Notes under the pieces: model-generated
The model's input: only the letters and a program-made list of their open reading frames with translations
Database searches by the model: none
Told to the model about the DNA's origin: nothing
Shown here: positions 13,001-26,672 of the stretch, in pieces
Numbering within the stretch: position 1 is the first letter of the stretch
Layout: each line of letters begins with the position of its first letter
Position numbers and translations under genes: made by a program
Source: Henricia sp. BOLD:AAB3569
Taxonomy: Eukaryota > Echinodermata > Asteroidea > Spinulosida > Echinasteridae
Assembly: GCA_037783545.1 (NCBI GenBank)
Contig: JBBELK010000308.1
Span: forward strand, 2,790,001 to 2,854,000
DNA length: 64,000 nucleotides
Direction of reading: 5' to 3'

Positions 13001-16000
13001 AACCCAACTGGCCCCGGATCACACCCCGAGATTTTGGTCTCGCGATGGCGGAGGGTTCGATCCCGAGCTCGGGATCAGTTTGCGGTTAGCTGGGCAATAA
13101 ATCTTCCCCGCATCCTGTTGCTCCATTTCTGTAGTTTGTTGAGAGTTAGTTGAAGTTGACGATTAATGGTGTTCATGCGGCTAGCTCGGTAGCAGATTAC
13201 GAGGTCATCAACATACAGTGCTGGTGTGATGCCATCCTGTACTGTCTGGATTATCGAATTAATTTTGATGCTGAACAGTGTGACCGATAGAATGCTACCC
13301 TGTGGGACGCCCATTTCTTGTTCATGAGAAGTTGAGAATGTGGAGCCAATTTTTAAATTTAAATTGTCTGTCAATTAAAAAATCAGCAATAAAAAAGGGT
13401 AATTTGCCACGAAGCCCCATAGAGTGAAGATCTCTCATTACACCATACTTCCATGTAGTATCATATGCCTTCTCCAAGTCAAAGAAATTGCAAACAGCAT
13501 GTTCCTTTTTCAGGAAAGCATCTCTGACAAATGATTCCAATCGAATTAGGTGATCTGTTGTGCTGCGATTTTTCCCGGGAAACCACACTGATAGTCTGAG
13601 ATGAGTCCATTGGTTTCGAGATACCACACAAGTCGATCGTTCACCATTCTCTCCATTGTTTTGCACAGACACTAGGTCAGAGCTATTGGTTTGGGTATTC
13701 GCGTGTGGTCTAGTGGGTATGAAGCGGGACTCCCAATCAGAGGTTGGGGGTTCGAGCCCCACTTCGACCAACGTGTCTGTGTCCCTGGGCAAGGCACTTA
13801 ATCCCAGTTGCCTCGTCAACCCAAGCGATATATGGGAAGCTGTTAAGGGGAATGCTACAATCTAACTGCTGATAGGGTTGTGCGCCTGACCAGCAGCCAC
13901 CTAGTTGAAGCGAAATGGTTCTGGTGATTCCTTGATGGCAGCGGTAATAATGGTAACAGCGCCTTGAACACCCTGCAGGTTGGATATGTGCGCTATACAA
14001 ATCTAATCATTATTATTATTAGGTATGATGGTTGCTTGTTTCCATGAAGGAGGGAAGTCACCAGTATCCCAGATATTATTAAATATGTGTAGAACAGTCC
14101 AAAGACATTTCTCAGGGAGATGTTTAAGAAGTTGGTAATGTATTCTGTCAGGACCTGGTGCTGTGTCGTGTGATTTTGAAAGGGATGTGAAGAGTTCTTC
14201 AAGTGGGCGGTTGCATGTTTCTGTATTGCGAGATGAAAAGTTGAGACGAAAGTTTTCTGCACGCTCTTTATTGCGCTGAAATTCGTGGGAGTGGTGGTTA
14301 GCGGAGGAGTTTTGTTGAAATGTAGCGGCTAACTCTTCTGCTATTTCAGTCTTGGTGGTGAGCGTTTCATCACCTCTGTTTAAATGTTTAACGCTGGGTC
14401 TGGTCTTTAGGCCATTAATTTGTTTGATCCTGTTCCAGACTTTGCTCAGGGGGGTACGTGATATTAAACTTAGATACATAATTTTTCCAGCTGTTTCGTT
14501 TTTTTTTCTTTGTGATGAAACGAGCTTTAGCCCTGGTAGTTTTAACACGAATTAAGTTAGCTGTTGTAGGTTTTCGATTGAATGTACGTTCAGCTTTTTG
14601 GCGAGCTTTCCTAGCGGCCTTACAGTCGGAATCGTCTCATGGCACCCAAGGTTTGGAAGGATGGGTAGATGTTCTAGGAATTGTGGCTTTTGCTATCGAG
14701 ACTAAAATATCCGTGAAAGTACAAATTGGGTTGTCATCCATATCTAGGTTAATGTTAATGAGTTGTTTTTCACACATGTCTGAGAATAATTTCAAGTTAG
14801 CCTTGTGGAAATTCCATTTTGGTGTCGCATCTTCCTCGAAGGACTGGTCAAATTCAATTAGGACTGGGAAGTGATCACTGCCACAGAGGTCATTCCAGAT
14901 ATTCCAAGTAAAGTCTGTGACAAGTCCTGGATCTGTAAGTGTAAGATCAATAGCCGTGTAAGAGCCATAACCTGGATGAAGGTAGGTCGCAGATCCATCA
15001 TTTAAGCAACACAAGGAATGGTCGGCAATAAACATTTATAAAAGTCGTCTCCTAGAATTAAGTTTGTCACACCCCCAGATGGGATTGTGGCCATTAAAAT
15101 CACCTAGTAACATAAATGGTATTGGCAGTTGAGGGATGAGACTATCAAGATCACTCTGCTGTAGAGTGAAAGATGGTGGTATATAGATAGAACAGACAGT
15201 AATAGCTTTGTGTAGGGTTATGCGGGCAGCAACAGCTTGAAGATTCGTTTGTAGTGGTATAGAGCTATGAATAATACTTTGATGAACTAACAAGGAAGAT
15301 CCTCCTTTGGCTCGTTCTGATGAAGAGTCATAAGAATTGTACATATGGTAGGATTTTAGGGAAATAGTATCGGAATCCTTCAGGTGAGTTTCTTGGAGGG
15401 AGCGCGTGTGGTCTAGTGGGTATGAAGCGGGACTCCCAATCAGAGGTTGGGGGTTCAAGCCCCACTTCGACCAACGTGTCTGTGTCCCTGGGCAAGGCAC
15501 TTAATCCCAGTTGCCTCGTCAACCCAAGCGATATATGGGAAGCTGTTAAGGGGAATGCCACAATCTAACTGCTGATAGGGTTGTGCGCCTGACCAGCAGC
15601 CACCTAGTTGAAGCGAAATGGTTCTGGTGATTCCCTGATGGCAGCGGTAATAATGGTAACAGCGCCTTAAACACCCTGCAGGTTGGATATGTGCGCTATA
15701 CAAAGCTAATCATTATTATTATTATACTACTGGTCGGTGTGACCGGACCAGGAGTTGAATTTCATTAAAATTACTCTTCAGTCCTCTGCAATTCCATTTA
15801 ATAATTGTCGATTTACTCATGAGTAAGGAAGAGGCAAAGAGTCTGTATTAAAAACGTTACTTACATTCTAATCAAGGAGATCTGCTTCGTGTTCTACCAC
15901 CTTTAGTGATAGGTGCTTTGTGTAGTTCAGTGTAGTAGTCATCCATGTCCATATCAGCTTCATCATTTTCATCAGCCAAGTTGCTGTATTTGTTTTGGAG

Positions 16001-18648
16001 GGTTATAGGATTTGGGTTAGTTTTCTTGCCGTTTCCACCGGTGTGAAGTTGGTTACTTATTCGACGTTCGACGTTCAATATTCAATAAAGAGCTGTTACT
16101 TATTCGACATACAAATGCACAGAAAATGTTATTTCAAAGGGAGGTCAAATGCCCCACCCTGGGGCATCAAAAACGTGACCAAACCCCCACCTAGGGGATG
16201 GGGGGGGGGGATGGCAATTGATAGGTACATAAGTAACAGCTCCTTACTGAATATTGAACGTCGAATAAGTAACCAACTTCACACCGGTGCCGTTTCCAGT
16301 AGATGTAGGATTTGTTTTTTGGTGTGTATGTTTTCGATGTGGCTTGTCCTTGGGTTTACTACTTGAGGTAGATGCTTTAGCAGCCCTACTCAAAGAGGGG
16401 TGGGAGACAGCGCTGGGAGGTACAAGCTTTTCAGAAACCTCTATCTGACAACTGGTGGATGTGTATGTCGTTTTAGGCTGTTGTATCTTGGGGATTGGTA
16501 CGTTGACTGGTTTTTCAGTTGTAACCCATGTCAGGGTTGTCTGGCAAGCCATATTATAAGTTGTTTTGGGGAGTGTGACGACTGTTGCATAGGTACGGTT
16601 AGTGGGTTGATTGGCTTTGAGCATTTCTCTGGCTTCTAGGTAGCTGATGTTATGTGTGACCTTCAGACGCTGGACGTCCTTTTCCGTTTTCCAGGTTGGG
16701 CAGTCTCTAGATGTAGCTGGGTGATTTCCTTGGCAGTTCCAACATTTGGGGTCTTTCTGACAGTCCTGCCCAGCGTGGTCTGGTTCACCACATCGAAAGC
16801 AGAATTGCTTTCCTCGGCAAGACTGTGCACCATGTCCAAACTTTTGGCATTGAAAGCACCTTAAAGGATTTGGAATGTACTTATCTAGTTTGATTCTGAG
16901 ATAGCCAACATTGAGAAATTCTGGAAGTTTGGGTTGGTTAAAGATAAGTATGTATGTGCCAGTGGCAATTACCTTGTCGTTTTTACGGATAGTGATGCAT
17001 TTGACGGAAGAGACATTTTGAGAGGATAGTTTCTTCATCCAGGCCATCCAAATCCCGAGTCTTCATAACTCCTTTGCAAGAGTTCAGTGCTTTGTGTGGA
17101 CGTACCACAACAGAAATGTTAGCAATTTTTCCCATTTCCTGTTTGTTTTGACTTTGAGCATTTGATGTTTCTATGAGGAGACTGCCTGATTTGAGTTTCT
17201 TGACTGTTTTAACAGTGCCTACCATACCTCTAATTGACTTGACAATAGCAAAGGGAGAGAGTCTTGTAATAGGATATGAATCATCGCTGGAAGTAATTTT
17301 GAAGAATAGATACAAAGTAGTAGTACTAGTAGTTTCAGAGCTTTCAGAAGAATCAGTGTTGGTTTCTTGACGATTACGTTTTTTTGAAGTGGAGGAAGCC
17401 ATATTATAGAAAGAAAAATTCAACACTCCGGGTCTCCACCCAACAAGGGGATGTGCAGAGCTACGTTGATCTGTAGGTACACACCAGGGATACGGGGGTG
17501 TTATACTCGGACATGTCCAAAGGAGGACATGCACCGATTGACCCATGAGCCGTCGCTTACTGAGGTTGTGGTTAAGAAGGACCAAATATTAACAAAAGTG
17601 TACATTGATTGAGACTAGAAAGAGAGTCAGAAGTTCAAGTACCAGTCACAAATAATATTATGTTGAACCACAACACACAGGGCTAGACACGACCAGCCGA
17701 TTGATCTGACCGGGCCCATCAGAGCGCTCGTCTAGATGAAATAAGGGCCAAAGAGGTGTGTTGAATATCATGGGAGCCGCAGCTCCCGGAATCCTCAACC
17801 TCCAGGATCCCGTCTTCCATCGACACGAGTCGCAACTCACGGCAAACGAGTTGCCTCCATTTTTCGCCTCTTACGAAATGCAAGGAGGATGCAGGGTACC
17901 TATTCTAAACCCGGGTACCCACGGGGGAGCCCCCATTATATCATTTGCAATGACCCAAAATTTTACTTTTTTTTTAAAATGGTGTGCACACATTTTACCA
18001 TTCACTTAACACAAAAACCATTCCTGGATTTTCAAGGTTTTCTGAAGCATTGATGTATCTATGTAGCTGAAATTTCTGCAGATTAGTTTAAAGGCCCATT
18101 GTATCATTTATAATAACCCAATTTTGTTTTTCGTGAGTTGACAAGAAAAACCTTACTCAAAGTGTTGATAGCAATGGTAACAAACATCACATGTATTTAT
18201 TTCCGTCCAAAATGGTATTTGATGCTGGAAATTGACAACCAAAGGTGGTTTTCTAAAAAAGTCCCGTCCACAGGACTTTTTACAGTTCACTTGTACACAA
18301 TAAATTAACATATTGTAATTTTGTTTTAAGTCAAAAACAAACTTTCTGCTTTTACACAATTTATCTTGTCACTGTAGGAATTTCCCGGCACCGGATGACT
18401 TAACAGGCACACATGGCTACCACTCGGATTATTCTTCAATTGACGATTGCCCACGTCACGATTTGGTGCATCGACGTCGCAGCTACACGTACATGTGCCA
18501 AGAGTTTGGCCTGAGGAATCTAGGATTGCATGCTCCCGGGTCCTCTGGTGCAGGTGTCGGAACAGCGCCCTCGACCCCTGAGAGGCGCGCCAGGGCCACG
18601 CAGACACCGCAACGAGAGCTGTTTAGTACCGCAACGCAGACCGATTGA
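1082..18648 (+). CDS. AMBRA1: AMBRA1, autophagy/DDB1-CUL4 substrate receptor (5' end outside window)
   Basis: Eleven exons are visible: 1082-1324, 1968-2140, 3279-3368, 3858-6310, 7289-7469, 8200-8312, 8961-9071, 9950-10135, 11348-11445, 11798-11997 and 18378-18648 (stop TGA 18646-18648). Together they encode 1372 aa with all phases consistent. The first three exons encode WD40 blades ([34 protein letters not shown]). Exon 4 is a long low-complexity Ser/Asn/Thr/Pro segment. The exons from 8961 to 11997 resume the propeller ([46 protein letters not shown]). This split-propeller layout is known for AMBRA1, which recruits substrates such as cyclin D to DDB1-CUL4 and scaffolds Beclin-1. The C terminus carries two TQT motifs of the dynein light chain (LC8) binding type. 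The N-terminal blades lie left of the window. The 3' UTR probably runs into repeats; AATAAA at 20601-20606 is a possible poly(A) signal. Confidence 0.93.
1354..1494. mobile_element. MITE family C copy 1, near-perfect hairpin (AMBRA1 intron)
   Basis: TTAA at both ends, then GCACAGGCTCGTCAGCAATG pairing with its inverse; 141 bp. It begins about 25 bp after the donor of the exon ending 1324. Confidence 0.82.
2231..2410 (+). pseudogene. Decayed tandem copy of the 3' half of the preceding AMBRA1 exon plus its donor
   Basis: About 180 bases after 2050, the sequence repeats the second half of exon 1968-2140, its GT donor and the first ~75 bases of the intron. Shared runs include TTGCAACCAG, CTGGGACTGGTGCCAA and GGTACCGTTTGCGT, and the second donor falls at 2327 (CAG|GTACCT). 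The copy has substitutions and a small insertion but remains open in the original frame. It has no proper acceptor, so it is probably not an exon of its own. Confidence 0.75.
3035..3110 (+). repeat. tRNA-derived SINE head or tRNA pseudogene (AMBRA1 intron)
   Basis: TAAGCTCAATTGGTAGGGCG resembles a D arm, TCTGC...GCAGA an anticodon stem, and GGTTCGAATCC is a perfect B box. The acceptor stem halves do not pair, so it is not called a tRNA gene. Confidence 0.5.
3431..3798. mobile_element. MITE family A copy (AMBRA1 intron)
   Basis: The right end is CACTGCAAATGATGTATTGG followed by GGCTTTAA (TTAA 3795-3798). The interior shares CATTGCTATCAACACTTT and CTTCAGAAAACCTTC with the other copies. The left end is decayed. 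Confidence 0.6.
3858..6310 (+). other. AMBRA1: AMBRA1 giant exon encoding the disordered insert of the split propeller
   Basis: A single 2453-nt exon codes for about 818 residues rich in Ser, Asn, Thr, Pro and Gln, with no recognisable fold and no membrane segment. It begins after the acceptor at 3851-3857 and ends at the donor GTGAGT (6311). Reading continues open past the donor to a stop near 6573, so intron retention would give a truncated protein. The segment separates the N-terminal from the C-terminal WD40 blades. It contains a PLDLSKR motif at 5671-5691, which resembles the PxDLS(K/R) ligand of CtBP co-repressors. Confidence 0.88.
8366..8520. repeat. Short tandem repeat of GATATAGCACACA(CGT)
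   Basis: Degenerate 12-16-bp units (GATATAGCACACACGT, GATATAGCGCACAT) in the AMBRA1 intron after exon 8200-8312. Confidence 0.85.
9180..9870 (-). repeat. Array of about nine ~79-bp tRNA-like monomers (AMBRA1 intron)
   Basis: On the minus strand each unit reads CATAGCTCAGCTGGTAGGGC (tRNA D-arm/A box), then a CTTGGGGGAAAACCTGAGG tract. No unit keeps a B box. The array ends about 80 bp before the exon at 9950. Confidence 0.85.
10436..10934. mobile_element. MITE family B copy 1 (AMBRA1 intron)
   Basis: Ends resemble TTAAAGATAGTATACATGAT and its inverse. The interior holds repeated CACTTCGCCCTGAACC and CGAAGTGGTTTTGGGGCG arms in opposite orientations. Confidence 0.78.
12922..13078. mobile_element. 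Short palindromic insertion with GATCCCGAGCTCGGGATC ends inside the LINE
   Basis: ATCCCGAGCTCGGGAT, itself a perfect palindrome, occurs near both ends and once more partially inside. The reverse-transcriptase frame breaks at this point. I could not fix a target duplication, so the borders are approximate. Confidence 0.55.
13701..14020 (+). mobile_element. tRNA-headed SINE, copy 1 (inside LINE ORF2)
   Basis: Starts GCGTGTGGTCTAGTGGGTAT, with an A-box-like TGGTCTAGTGG and a B box GGTTCGAGCCC. The body contains CTGGGCAAGGCACTTA, and it ends in a (ATT) tail. It is about 320 bp and oriented opposite to the host LINE. Confidence 0.85.
15404..15726 (+). mobile_element. tRNA-headed SINE, copy 2 (inside LINE ORF2)
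   Basis: Nearly identical to the copy at 13701-14020, with the same head, body and (ATT) tail. It splits the endonuclease between the RPVV and SLQETHLKD parts. Confidence 0.86.
15872..17402 (-). pseudogene. LINE ORF1, gag-like CCHC zinc-knuckle protein (broken)
   Basis: Starts at ATG 17402 ([12 protein letters not shown]). The middle holds three CCHC-like knuckles around 16800-16870: [28 protein letters not shown] and [15 protein letters not shown]. The C-terminal part, rich in Asp and ending GGRTRSRSP, stops at 15872. The frame shifts once near 17040 and is interrupted by the 252-bp MITE at 16037-16288. Such proteins coat LINE RNA. It is followed 51 bp later by the start of ORF2. Confidence 0.8.
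16037..16288. mobile_element. 252-bp MITE inserted in LINE ORF1, with 9-bp target duplication
   Basis: Inverted ends begin ACCGGTGTGAAGTTGGTTAC and extend roughly 60 bp. An exact 9-bp duplication, GCCGTTTCC, flanks it at 16028-16036 and 16289-16297; in ORF1 this duplicates the residues GNG. A 9-bp duplication with long inverted ends suggests a Mutator-type source, though Merlin-like elements also give 8-9 bp. Confidence 0.85.
17941..18090. mobile_element. MITE family A, remnant split by the LINE
   Basis: TCATTTGCAATGACCC directly follows the LINE target duplication. Joined to TTAAAAGCCCCCATTATA at 12038-12055, it forms the family A left end, so the LINE landed inside this older MITE. Confidence 0.7.
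18086..18310. mobile_element. MITE family A copy adjoining the last AMBRA1 exon
   Basis: Starts TTTAAAGGCCCATTGTATCA. It contains the reverse complements of runs seen in the other copies (CAAAGTGTTGATAGCAATGG, AAGTCCCGTCCACAGGAC). The right end was not found before the exon at 18378. Confidence 0.65.
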
Positions 18649-18714
18649 AGACGTCCAGAGGATAATACAGTGGTTGTGGTGTAAAGTTACAGTATTAGGT
18701 CCTTGGGGAAACCT

Positions 18715-18935
18715 AAGAGAATATACCACTGCGTCTCATAGCTTAGCTTGTGGAGCATTTATCTGCTCGGTGTGTCAAAGGTCTTGGGGGAAAACCTGAG
18801 GGAGTATACCACTGTGAATCATAGCTCAGCTGGTAGAGCATCTGCCCGGTGTGCGAGAGGTCTTGGGGAAAACCTGAGGTAGTATACCACTGTCTCATAG
18901 CATAGCTGGCAGAGCATCTGCCTGGAGTGTCGAAA
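18715..18935 (+). repeat. Short tRNA-like monomer array in the AMBRA1 3' UTR
   Basis: Three units with CATAGCTCAGCTGGTAGAGC-like heads and CTTGGGGAAAACCTGAG tracts, starting about 70 bp after the stop codon. Confidence 0.75.
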
Positions 18936-19591
18936 CCAGGTCAGCTTGCATCCATGGTATATGTGCCTTTGGGCTAGGCACCATGATACATGTTATTGTT
19001 ATATATTAATAACCCATTATTAAGTCTAATCGTGATGCACTGATCGAATCAGTGCACCAATCTTCCAGAATGAATGGCTGGTGTCAAATTATTAATATGT
19101 ATGAGGTATGGGAAAACATTTACCACATCTCATACATATTAATTAGGGTTTGTTTTGCCATTACCCGACATAATTATTAACACTGTATACTCGGTGCTTC
19201 CCGAGACACTATGGAAAACTTCATAGCGCGCGACTTGAACCCATGACATCCTCCCACTCGACCACCGAGCTAACCGGTGTTGAATGGCTGGTTTGAATCA
19301 TTTCGCAACAGGGATCGTGGGTTCCAACCCGAGCACGCTATGAGGTTTTTTTATATAGTGTCTTGGGAAAGCACTTATTATACAGTGTTAATAATTACCT
19401 TGGGTACTAAGGGCAAAACAAACCCTAATTAACATTCAGTCTCCCCCCCGACGCAAGCTAAATCAATTATGTGAAGATAAAAATTGTAATTGTTTCAAGC
19501 AATTTACCCAAACTTGGATTGGGTACATTATTAATTTAGTATCAAATACTATAATATTATTTCAACCAAAATTTGTTGGTTGTGGAAGATC

Positions 19592-19689
19592 TTAAAAGCA
19601 CAGGCTCGTCAGCAATGCATTCATGCCACGAAATACGCAGCTCCATATTTCATGGCACGAGCGCATTGCTGACGAGCCTGTGCCTTTAA
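19592..19689. mobile_element. MITE family C copy 2
   Basis: TTAA-flanked hairpin with GCACAGGCTCGTCAGCAATG and its inverse; 98 bp; downstream of the AMBRA1 stop. Confidence 0.82.
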
Positions 19690-19818
19690 ATATGCAGTTC
19701 AGAAATGCCAAAAAGATGTTTACTTTTGGTGCTTGTGCGTTTTAATATTAGGGCATTCATTTAGGTCCAACAATGTGTGCTGGAAAACTAATTTAGGTGA
19801 AAGAGAACATTTGTTTCT

Positions 19819-20466
19819 TTAAAGGAAGGGACAACACTTGCATAGTTCCGACCTATCAAGCCGAACCCACGGACCAATCACAACATGGGTCAAAGTGCAT
19901 TGCATCACAAACAATTACGCGATATTCTGCCCATATACAGTGTGTATATGCAGTGATCCGGGTGAATTTTGGTTTCAATTTCGGGCGATCCGCTGTTCAA
20001 AGGTAGGAAAACGCATTTTTATGAATATATGGCATCCCTAGCCCTTCGCTCAGTGTGTGCTACGGTAACTGTCGACCCTAAAACATAAATACCTTTGAGT
20101 TTTCTCCAATGAATCTATGCCGAGGTATGTTGTGTCGCCATTTTTTTGCGATGGCTTGTGAGCACATAGCATCTAAGGGGCGGGGTTAACTGGGCAATCT
20201 CGGAACTATGCACGCTTCATGTAAATCACCATCTTCTGCAGTTCGGCGCTTGGACTTGAGAGGGCGTGAGTCGGGACACAACAGATTTTTACATACTTCA
20301 CGTCGTAGGGGAGTCGGGAAAACAAGGCATCAATCTTGACGTCATCATCCCTTTCAAATATGGTGCTGCCGACGTTGAAAACAAGATTTATGCACCGGGC
20401 AATACATCAGTAATATTTTTGATTAAATTCGTCGACAACTAAAAACAAGTGTTGTCCCTTCCTTCA
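19819..20466. mobile_element. MITE family D copy 1
   Basis: TTAAAGGAAGGGACAACACT at the left and AAGTGTTGTCCCTTCCTT at the right; 648 bp, in the AMBRA1-TYMS intergenic region. Confidence 0.8.
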
Positions 20467-21500
20467 AGTTGGGATTAGACAGTAAATTTCTTAAATTCTT
20501 GTCAATTTATTTGTTTTATGTTGTCTGCATGTATGGTGCAGCTTAGATATGAATTCTTATTAATAAGCTTAAATATTAAGTTGTAGCGTATGTACTGTGA
20601 AATAAAATTAAACGAAAAAGAACAAGTGAACTTTGTTGTTTTGTCTCGTACAGAAAGAAACTTTGGGGTGGTTTATTTGGCAACTGTTTATAATTCGAAT
20701 GCTTTTCACGGATAATTCTGAGCGTGATTCATAAATTAATCAAAATAATACCTCGATCTGTAAAGAAATTTCCATATTTTACAATCATATTACAAAAATT
20801 AACAGAATAAATTTGACTGGGCCATCATATTTTCCAGAAATAGTTAAAAATGCATTTTTTTTCGATTATCTGTCCCTTGCGCATAAAACTGTAAAGTCAA
20901 TTTCAACATGTGATAAACTGGGTGTGTGTATTAACATCAGTAGAAGGTAAACAAACGGGTTCACTTTAGTTTTCATTTGTTGTTGACTAAGGAAAGGCAT
21001 TTGTCTCTTGATTTCCGTCCCTCACGCGTCAGGGACGGAATTGGATCACGCTCTTCTTAATTTGCCAAGTTTTAATTTAAAATCAAACAAACCCGTATTA
21101 AATATTTTGCACTGAATTATATACAAATTTATTAAAAATGTCACCCTTTGTGTGTTGCTGGGTCTACACGAAAACCAGTGAACTGTTTCCCTGCGCTTTA
21201 GCAATGGGCGTTTGAGATTACCAGCAAATGTTTAGACCCACTTATCATGGCAACTGACATCACACTTTAGGAGTTTATTCTCAGAATGTTACGTACTAGT
21301 TGCAACTACATGTAGTACCTAACAAGTTCACAAAAAAAATGGTACAATTGAATTGTTTTTACCGACCGAATAACAACACTAACAAGTTTACCCACCAGGG
21401 GATGGGTTTGTATGCTTACCTCAAAGTGATCATTTAGTCATGCTAAAGCACACTTACAAAGGGATGACTTCATCCAAAATGGTGTAATTATAATGGAGTC
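20467..21500. other. AMBRA1-TYMS intergenic remainder
   Basis: A(T)-rich sequence between the family D MITE and the TYMS stop. Apart from poly(A) hexamers at 20601 (plus) and 21279-21274 (minus) I see no gene, RNA or clear repeat in it. Confidence 0.6.
20601..20606 (+). terminator. Possible AMBRA1 poly(A) signal
   Basis: AATAAA on the plus strand followed by a GT-rich tract (CTTTGTTGTTTTG). It lies about 1.95 kb after the AMBRA1 stop, and I see no earlier canonical hexamer in that stretch. The UTR would include tRNA-like repeats and MITEs, so a nearer non-canonical site is possible. Confidence 0.3.
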
Positions 21501-24911
<3,411 letters not shown>

Positions 24912-26672
24912 CTTGAATTGTAGCTAGGCCTATATTGTGAAACCTTTATTAAGAAAAACAAAACTCATTTATAAACAACTAAGAAATTACTGTATCTGGA
25001 CAGTGGACAACAACAATTTGTCTAGAAAATTATAATCTTTAAAGGTAAACTTGATCATGCTAAAAACATAAAATTGGAAGATGACCAATGACCAGGCATT
25101 ATTTTTTTAAGACCCTGTTCTGTTGCATATATAGACCTATGCGGAAAGAATTGAGAAGTTGATCATGACTTTAGAACTTGTGTACAAATAAATGTGGTTT
25201 TTTTTTCACTCACATTGAACACGGAATTTGGTAAATTTATATATTGGAATCGATAGCACAAGCAAACCTGTCCATCACTGTGTGCTTTTTTTGCGTCTGC
25301 ACTTTTCAAATTTCCTGCTCCTTACGTTATGCCATGCCTAATCACCTTCAGATGCTCAAATCCCAGGCACCTGTTTCGAACCGTGCGCGCAGCGCTTATC
25401 CGTAAACCCACTTATGTTTAGGCCTGTGTTGACTGTGTGCTATGCATGCGTAGGTTATGCATGCCATAGACCATTGTAGACTGAGCGGGAATCCGTCAAT
25501 GCCAAATTTTGGGTATTCTCTGGAGAAAAAACCTTGAATATTGCTCGCGGCCATCGAACTTTCAATCCGGCCTTCAATGTGACTCATACAGCTAAACGGC
25601 CGAACATTACACTATTCGAAACTAATTTGCTTGAATTCAGACCTAATTTTGAAAAGAAAAAAAAAAAACGACAAATTATGAGTTTCGAGCCAAAACAGGA
25701 CCAAATTTTCAGTAGAAACATGAGCTTCGGAAACTGGTCAGGGGAGATTTTGCCGCAAGCTTCAACACTCACGTCGTATGCAAATGTTCATGATGTCAGT
25801 AAATGAGCGGTGCTGTTCGCCTATTAGGCTATTTTACATATTTCAAATTCGCACACGTAGTTTTAATACTCGTGCAAAATGTCTCAACAACCATTAACTT
25901 TTCTGTTTGTTTTTATAGCGCTAGTAATTAAAGTAGCATGGCCAGTGAGTAGGAACAAAATTGAAACAGTCAAATTTGAGTTTTCGAGCTCAGCCGGGGG
26001 CCCAGCATGCCCAGTCATACAGTGCAGCGCAGTGAAGCCCGGTCATCATCATGATCATCGATCATGCCAGCCCGGCCCGCGCTCCGCGCGCCAACCAGAC
26101 CCGGCCATGCCGGCTGCGAGTCTCTGCCTCAGCAACGTTCGCCAGTCATGCCAGTTGAGACTCCATTCACCAAGTGTATCAATCATGACTATAGTTTGCA
26201 TTAAAAATTCCAAACGTTTTCAAAGAAATTTGTTTGTCCCTGGCCTGTTTACGTACGTGTCAGATGCAGAGACGTCGTGCCCAAACAAACGTCAGCAACA
26301 AACTGTTTGAGATTTTCGTTTTTCCCGCGCGCGCGCCATTTCTGTATTTAACCTTTGACCATCAACCTTGCGCACTAGACTGGTTCCCGTCCACATATTC
26401 CACACAGGAGAATATATTTTCGCAATAAGCGATCCAATCTATAGGGATCGGGAACCAATCTACCTTGCGCATGTGCACTTCACCGGAAGTTGGCTCGTTC
26501 ATATACATGTATGTTGTTTTACAATTTTCCTTTTCAGAAAATTAAACCAACAGCCAAAAAGTGAACAAAAAATTAAATTTTAGAATATAAATTTTCTTTT
26601 ACCAAAATATTGTGAAAGTGTTTTTTGTTTGAATGTTTTGATAACACTAAATATTTATCTTCTAACACAAGA
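24912..26672. promoter_or_regulatory. Divergent TYMS/RPS16 intergenic promoter region
   Basis: About 1.76 kb between the TYMS start codon and the predicted RPS16 start. The half nearest RPS16 is GC-rich (25990-26340) and contains TTTCCCGCGC at 26321-26330, an E2F-like match, followed by GCGCGCCATTT. The half nearest TYMS is AT-rich. No convincing protein is encoded: an open frame at 25879-26310 is low-complexity and unlike any family I know. Confidence 0.4.
26378..26464. mobile_element. Short deletion derivative of the TAGACTGGTTCCCG MITE
   Basis: Same two ends as 26934-27284 but only ~87 bp. It sits about 210 bp upstream of the predicted RPS16 start. Confidence 0.72.

Larger units (their letters stand above)
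12250..15820 (-). pseudogene. LINE ORF2, endonuclease-reverse transcriptase-RNase H (broken)
   Basis: Starts at ATG 15820 with an apurinic-type endonuclease ([12 protein letters not shown]; after a SINE insertion, LQETHLKD; then [10 protein letters not shown] and GSDHFPV). The reverse transcriptase follows ([39 protein letters not shown] at 13204-13215) and RNase H ends it ([14 protein letters not shown]). Lesions: an in-frame stop near 15036, a frameshift between 14637 and 14548, two SINE insertions and one palindromic insertion in the RT C-terminal part. Confidence 0.82.
12056..17927 (-). mobile_element. Full-length I-type LINE in the last AMBRA1 intron, antisense to the gene
   Basis: The element is bounded by an exact 13-bp target duplication, AGCCCCCATTATA, at 12043-12055 and 17928-17940. 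Read on the minus strand it has a 5' UTR, a gag-like ORF1 with zinc knuckles, an ORF2 with endonuclease, reverse transcriptase and RNase H, and a tail of (CTCA) repeats at 12056-12074. The RNase H domain and repeat tail suggest the I/Nimb group of the Jockey superfamily. Four later insertions sit inside it (12922-13078, 13701-14020, 15404-15726, 16037-16288). Both reading frames are broken, so it is inactive. Confidence 0.88.

Noticed and set aside
12897-13153. Plus-strand frames with repeated DPELGI
   Set aside because: Translation of the GATCCCGAGCTCGGGATC palindrome inserted in the LINE.
25879-26310. Open frame starting MSQQPLTFLFVFIALVIKV, resembling a signal peptide plus Cys/His-rich protein
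   Set aside because: Low-complexity, sits in a GC-rich promoter spacer, matches no family I know, and shows no splice or poly(A) context.
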